This document shows, piece after piece, positions 59,596-64,000 of a stretch of 64,000 nucleotides of DNA. Location of the stretch: NCBI GenBank assembly GCA_964036275.1, contig OZ038440.1, positions 10,887,690 through 10,951,689 on the forward strand, in the 5' to 3' direction. Made by a program: the position numbers and the translations under genes. The stretch's first letter is position 1. Each line of letters begins with the position of its first letter. Origin of the DNA: Litoditis marina (lineage: Eukaryota > Nematoda > Chromadorea > Rhabditida > Rhabditidae). The notes under the pieces are model-generated. The model did no database searches, was not told the origin of the DNA, and saw only the letters and a list, made by a program, of their open reading frames with translations.

Positions 59596-62500
59596 CTATC
59601 GAACAATCCGTTCCTCCCGAGACTCGAACAATCTGCAAAGTAGGAACAGATGTATAATCAATACCTTGTAACATAAATTTGTATAGGTTCTATGAAAACT
59701 CAGTTGAAACATAATTCATACTCGTAAGCGGAGACAACCACAATTTTCTCCTCGTAACTTATTAGTGGAACACCATGAGACTTGTGAACGACTCTAGACA
59801 CAACACTCATTATCATCATTTGGGACCTGGTTCGTTTTCGAATCTCGGAAACATTCTATGCGACTCACTTGAATAATCCAGCCGCAATAGTCGCTCCCAA
59901 AAAGGGACCAGCCCAATAAATGTAGTGATAGTTCCAGAAGTTGGGCGGCAGGTTTTTCACAAAGATTTGTCCAACAATATTAGGTCCGAGAGATCGAGCG
60001 GGGTTCATAGAAGCACCAGTAATCTTACCCCTGTAACATATTTTAAGTTAGAGTATATAAATATACATGTTTTAGCTCGTATTACCTTATAGGCTTTTTT
60101 GTACTTTTCCGATTTCGCTCTGTCTGAGTCTGTCAGAGTTTGCTTGTCTTCCACAATTTTTGTTATCTTCTCAAGAAGAAAGTACACGTAGTTATTTTAT
60201 GAGTACCGTGAAACATGTAGCAGCAGGATACAGTAGTGTGCCTTATTTCACGTGCGTTTAACTTTGGTTTTTGTATGTAATTTTACGTTAACCAAAAGTA
60301 TGTTTTTGTTTGATCCTTTCTGTTCACTCAGACTCACGTTGAAATGATATCGATGGTTAGTGTGAGTCCAATTGCCAGCGGCGCGAGAACGTTCTTATCT
60401 GTGTCCACTGCCGTGAGCAATATGGTATGAACGAGGAAGTAGGTTACCACCGTTTCCGAAATCAGACCCTGAATGACGTTGAAATGAGAGAAACTGAGCA
60501 AACTTGACTTTATCAAATTTTGATAATAGTTCTGTAGACATTTTACCATCCATGTGCCTACTATATTCATGATGTAAGGATTTTTTCAGATGAAAACCTT
60601 GTGTGAGATGGATTAAAGTGATCTTTTTGGAAGAAACATGAGACTATGTGGATGAACCGAAAAGGGTGTGTCAGGGTTGGGAATATTTGGGAATTGTTTA
60701 TTGGTTCTGTTTCACATTGAACTAAAAGATTTCCTCTTCCTGTACAAAATTGACTCTAGATTATATGATATAGGCATTCGAGATCTATGAATTCACGTTC
60801 CTTCCTTCACGTACTAGGGGTTCTAGCGCAAAATTCAGCTTCCCAACCCCAAAAACTAGCCAACATGCAAAGTTTTTAACAGTAAGGGCTGGATCCAATT
60901 ACTTCCAATTGAGCAAGAAATCCAAAATACCGATGTCGTTATCAGCCGCAAAAAAAGCACTTCGGGTGAATGCATTTAAATGAGTCTTGTACTGTTTTTT
61001 TGTTCATTCTGTGAGATAGGCCCGAATTATTTCATTCGTACTTGTAAGTTGTTTTATCCGTATTGTCATATTGTTTACTTTTTCATTTGACCAAATGATG
61101 TTGGTCGATTTCCGACCCTTATTTCCGCATTTGAATGTTTTCGTTTCCTACTGCCAATATTTTTATTTTCTCCTCTGCTATATCAAATGCTTGCATGTAA
61201 ATGAATTGATTTATCAATCATACTGTACAACATACCTCCCACCACTGATTATTCGGAGAAAGAAGAGTGGCACCAGCATACGTCGCGTCCAATTCGGTTG
61301 TGGTCAAAATGGCCTGAGAATAACTAGTTTTGGTCAATTAGATCATCTCAATCGCCATACGGATCGATAATTGATCAAAACGCCTAGATGGCTAAAGTTA
61401 ACAATTTAGTTCTACGTTTGAACTTGAGTTTGCAGACAGTAAGCCAGGACATAGTACACACAAAGGTGAACACGTGAACTTATTTAAGGGAATGAAAATT
61501 CATTCAATAAAAGACTGACTGAAGTGTACGAGAGGCAAGCAAACTGTACTACTTTTTTTGTAAACTCATGTTTCTGAATCGGTTGACATCCAGTTTTATA
61601 TTGATTAACAAGATTTTTGAAGTGTTTTTTTTTCACAATTTATGAACTCATAAACTTATACTTGAAACTTTTTATTAAAAAAACTCACTTTCATGACCGT
61701 TTTGTTTAGTGCCTTACTGAATTCATACACGTACGGGCCTTTAGGAAGAGACGTTTTCTCATCGATGTACTGGTGTTGAACCATTTCCTTTTGTTGTATG
61801 GTCTGACAGAGGAAGTACAGAGGGAGATGCACACAAGCGAACAGAGCACATACACCCAACAAACAGCAACAAACAACAATAAGATCAACCACCTTGGACA
61901 ATCAATAAGCTCACAAATATAGATGTTCATAGACGTAGCTCCCAAACGTAGATGTTTGTTGAATAATATTCAGACATTGGTTTCGCTTTGGTTCAACTTG
62001 ATCACAGGGATCGAAATGATCAAGTCAGTATTTCAAATTACCCTAAACTTCATAAAGACATCGGCGATATAATGGAAAACTTCTCTTGAAACTTTTTTTG
62101 AGCACACAAGACAGAAACATAACGTCGTTGAAAATGTAAGTTTGTAGTATTGTACAACCAACACGAAGGGAAAACATCAAACAGTGGGATTGTCTTTGTT
62201 TAGTACTAACATACCGCTGACATAAGTGAACCACAGAATCCACCCAGCAACTGAGCGACCATGTAGCAGGGAAAGTGGTAGAAGGGCATCTTGCGCAGAG
62301 CAGCAACCGCCCATGACACCGCGGGGTTAAAATGACCACCACTGAAAAAGAGTTGCTAAAGTTTTGGATAACCGGGCACTGTAGTGAACTCTTTGAACCC
62401 TATCAGTAGCACATACCCTGATTTTCAATGTTTTTCCTGTACAATGCTAATTTTTTGATTCAACATTTTTTGATTCAACACTCATTTGTCTTCCGAATTC

Positions 62501-63690
62501 TCCGTCCAACATTGACAAAGTATTAAAACTATCAGCGCTCTACCAAACGAAGTGTTGTGTGTGTATACTATACAAATATTTTTAAGTCCACTTCATTGTC
62601 TAAATGAACTGTCATTTTTTATTGGACCACAGTTGCTACTTGTGTATAATCTTGACCCTCCGCTGCATTTTGGTTGCAAATTCGCCACTTATCAGCATAC
62701 GACATTCTTATCTATATTTGTAATGGGTGGAAAGAGTCCTTGATAAGTGAAAAGGCGCAGTTAATACTCTTAACGTGACCACATGGCGTGTAAATGATCA
62801 CCAAAAGTCAACATTGTGTCTATCGTAGGTTTCACGAGTTTGACTATTTTCTAAGGGTGTACACACAGTCAGACAGATTTTGAAATTACCGGTAAAAAGG
62901 GTTAAAATCAAACGAAGTATGCAGCGAACTCGTACAACATCAAGTTCCAACACGTGAGTCCAAAACGTTTTCGACTGCGGTTCGTATGCAAAATGAGCGC
63001 CTTGCTTAGTTCCATAGAAAGTTCAAAACTTGTTTTGCACTCTCCTGATCTATCAATAGGTTGTCGTCGTGAAACAAGGTAAAACAACTGAATAACGTTT
63101 ATTCAATAGCTGTTGAAATTGAAACTAACCTGATATGTCCCAGGGACGCTACCAGAATGAAAATGGTAAATCCGTGCGCAAAGGCTGCGTGCAAGATATT
63201 GTCTGCCTTAGACTGTGTCACATAGGCCTGCATTGTACCTGAAGTATTTATGTTGAAAGTCTCACAAAATAATTTAAACCTTTCTATGACATTCTAATGA
63301 GAAATAGTATTGAAAGCGAACATTTTAATTTTGTTCGAAAACATTGAAGAATCCGTCCCGCTTTAATTTTGACTCTTGAGTGGTCTATGGGAAGACGTTA
63401 AGAAACTTTTTTGAGCTTTTTACATATTCCGTGAAACTCAAAATATAGCGGAACGGTTTCTTCAACGCTGACGCGCTGGAAGTTGTGAGTTAATACTGTA
63501 GTGTAGTCCAAATAGAAAAGATATTACTGTAGAAAAACAACAACTTACCCACGAAAACGAAGGTGAAGTCCCCTACGAATTCGGCAATACACTTTGTGAG
63601 TAGACTGTACTCCCTCTTTGGTGCAATGGAACGTATACTCTTCTCATCTTCTTCACTGTTATCCCATGCCGTGGGAATACCGAAACGACG
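59596..63690 (-). CDS. Aquaporin (MIP family channel), first exon missing
   Basis: Water or small-solute channel of the plasma membrane. Exons on minus: 63549-63690, 63130-63238, 62215-62341, 61236-61313, 60338-60468, 59869-60030 and 59596-59632; 786 nt, 261 residues, phases consistent. The first exon seen begins in phase 0 after TTCAG without a Met, so an N-terminal exon lies further right. Both pore motifs are present: [14 protein letters not shown] in exon 62215-62341 and [12 protein letters not shown] in exon 59869-60030. [15 protein letters not shown] precedes the second and [13 protein letters not shown] marks TM1. A soluble tail ends [11 protein letters not shown]. By ungapped comparison with human AQP1 the selectivity-filter positions 56, 180, 189 and 195 read His, Ile, Ala, Arg. 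Orthodox water channels have Phe, His, Cys, Arg. Confidence 0.92.
61689..61892 (-). other. Possible cryptic or alternative exon inside aquaporin intron
   Basis: A 204-nt open stretch on minus, phase 0 at both ends, with a good GTGAGT donor and a weak CCAAG acceptor. It encodes a Cys-rich hydrophobic segment ([20 protein letters not shown]) and then [16 protein letters not shown]. Including it would keep the aquaporin frame but insert 68 residues between TM3 and TM4, which the family does not have. It could be an alternative exon, a remnant of another membrane protein, or chance. Confidence 0.3.
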
Positions 63691-64000
63691 CTGAATTCAA
63701 AAAAAAGGCATTTTCTGACTGTACTCGTAGGTAAAGAAACATTTCATCAGCCAAGTTCTCTAATATAAACAATTTCTTTCGCACTGTTGTATTGTAAAAC
63801 AGAAGATGTTGTAGATCTCTTGTTAGTCCTGAACAAAATATCTCAATCACTCAGTCATGAAGTGTTTTCTTATATCTTATCGACAGCCATGAAAAACAGA
63901 ACCATCACGTGGATGTGAAAGAAATACATAGCAGGATACAATGAGTCACTGTTGCCTATGCCCTATTTGTTGAATTTCATGTGACGCTAGGGTTTGCTTT

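Overview
The window reads as nuclear DNA of a rhabditid (Caenorhabditis-like) nematode; the species cannot be fixed from sequence alone. The reasons are spliced genes with TTTCAG-type acceptors, an acceptor AG lying 0-4 nt before almost every start codon (the layout expected for spliced-leader trans-splicing or a short 5' exon), a dispersed family of nematode-type 7TM chemoreceptors, a DEG/ENaC channel, an AT-rich background and many short foldback elements. All exons below were joined by hand from splice signals and checked for reading phase.

Layout. (1) 1-6.1 kb: two minus-strand chemoreceptor genes, A (cut by the left edge) and B (one splice acceptor damaged). (2) 6.1-9.9 kb: intergenic, with a 5'-truncated LINE reverse transcriptase fragment. 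(3) 10.0-26.0 kb: a cluster of five paralogous genes for small secreted precursors rich in KKR/KR processing sites and built from repeated phase-0 exons. Three are on + and two on -. The two minus genes lie in a 3.63-kb tandem duplication (17.1-20.7 and 20.7-24.4 kb) that also carries an inverted-repeat transposon. (4) 26.6-28.4 kb: chemoreceptor C. (5) 28.4-33.2 kb: repeat-rich intergenic DNA. (6) 33.2-37.2 kb: a ten-exon MADF-BESS gene. (7) 37.9-39.8 kb: chemoreceptor D. (8) 42.6-57.8 kb: a roughly 820-residue DEG/ENaC channel gene with chemoreceptor E nested antisense in its third intron, and large foldback and tandem repeats in a later intron. (9) 59.6-63.7 kb: an aquaporin gene on -, whose first exon lies outside or was not found.

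Function. Receptors and a DEG/ENaC channel would fit chemosensory or mechanosensory neurons, the aquaporin membrane water or solute transport, and the MADF-BESS gene a nuclear regulator. There is no operon and no evidence that these genes act together. The peptide cluster is the best candidate for something undescribed: a family of modular secreted precursors with a constant KKR-QTSAL-KKR core, recently duplicated, and with one member carrying a nonsense codon. Two other items deserve attention. The DEG/ENaC protein has about 300 extra residues inserted just before TM2, and the aquaporin selectivity-filter positions read His-Ile-Ala-Arg by hand alignment.
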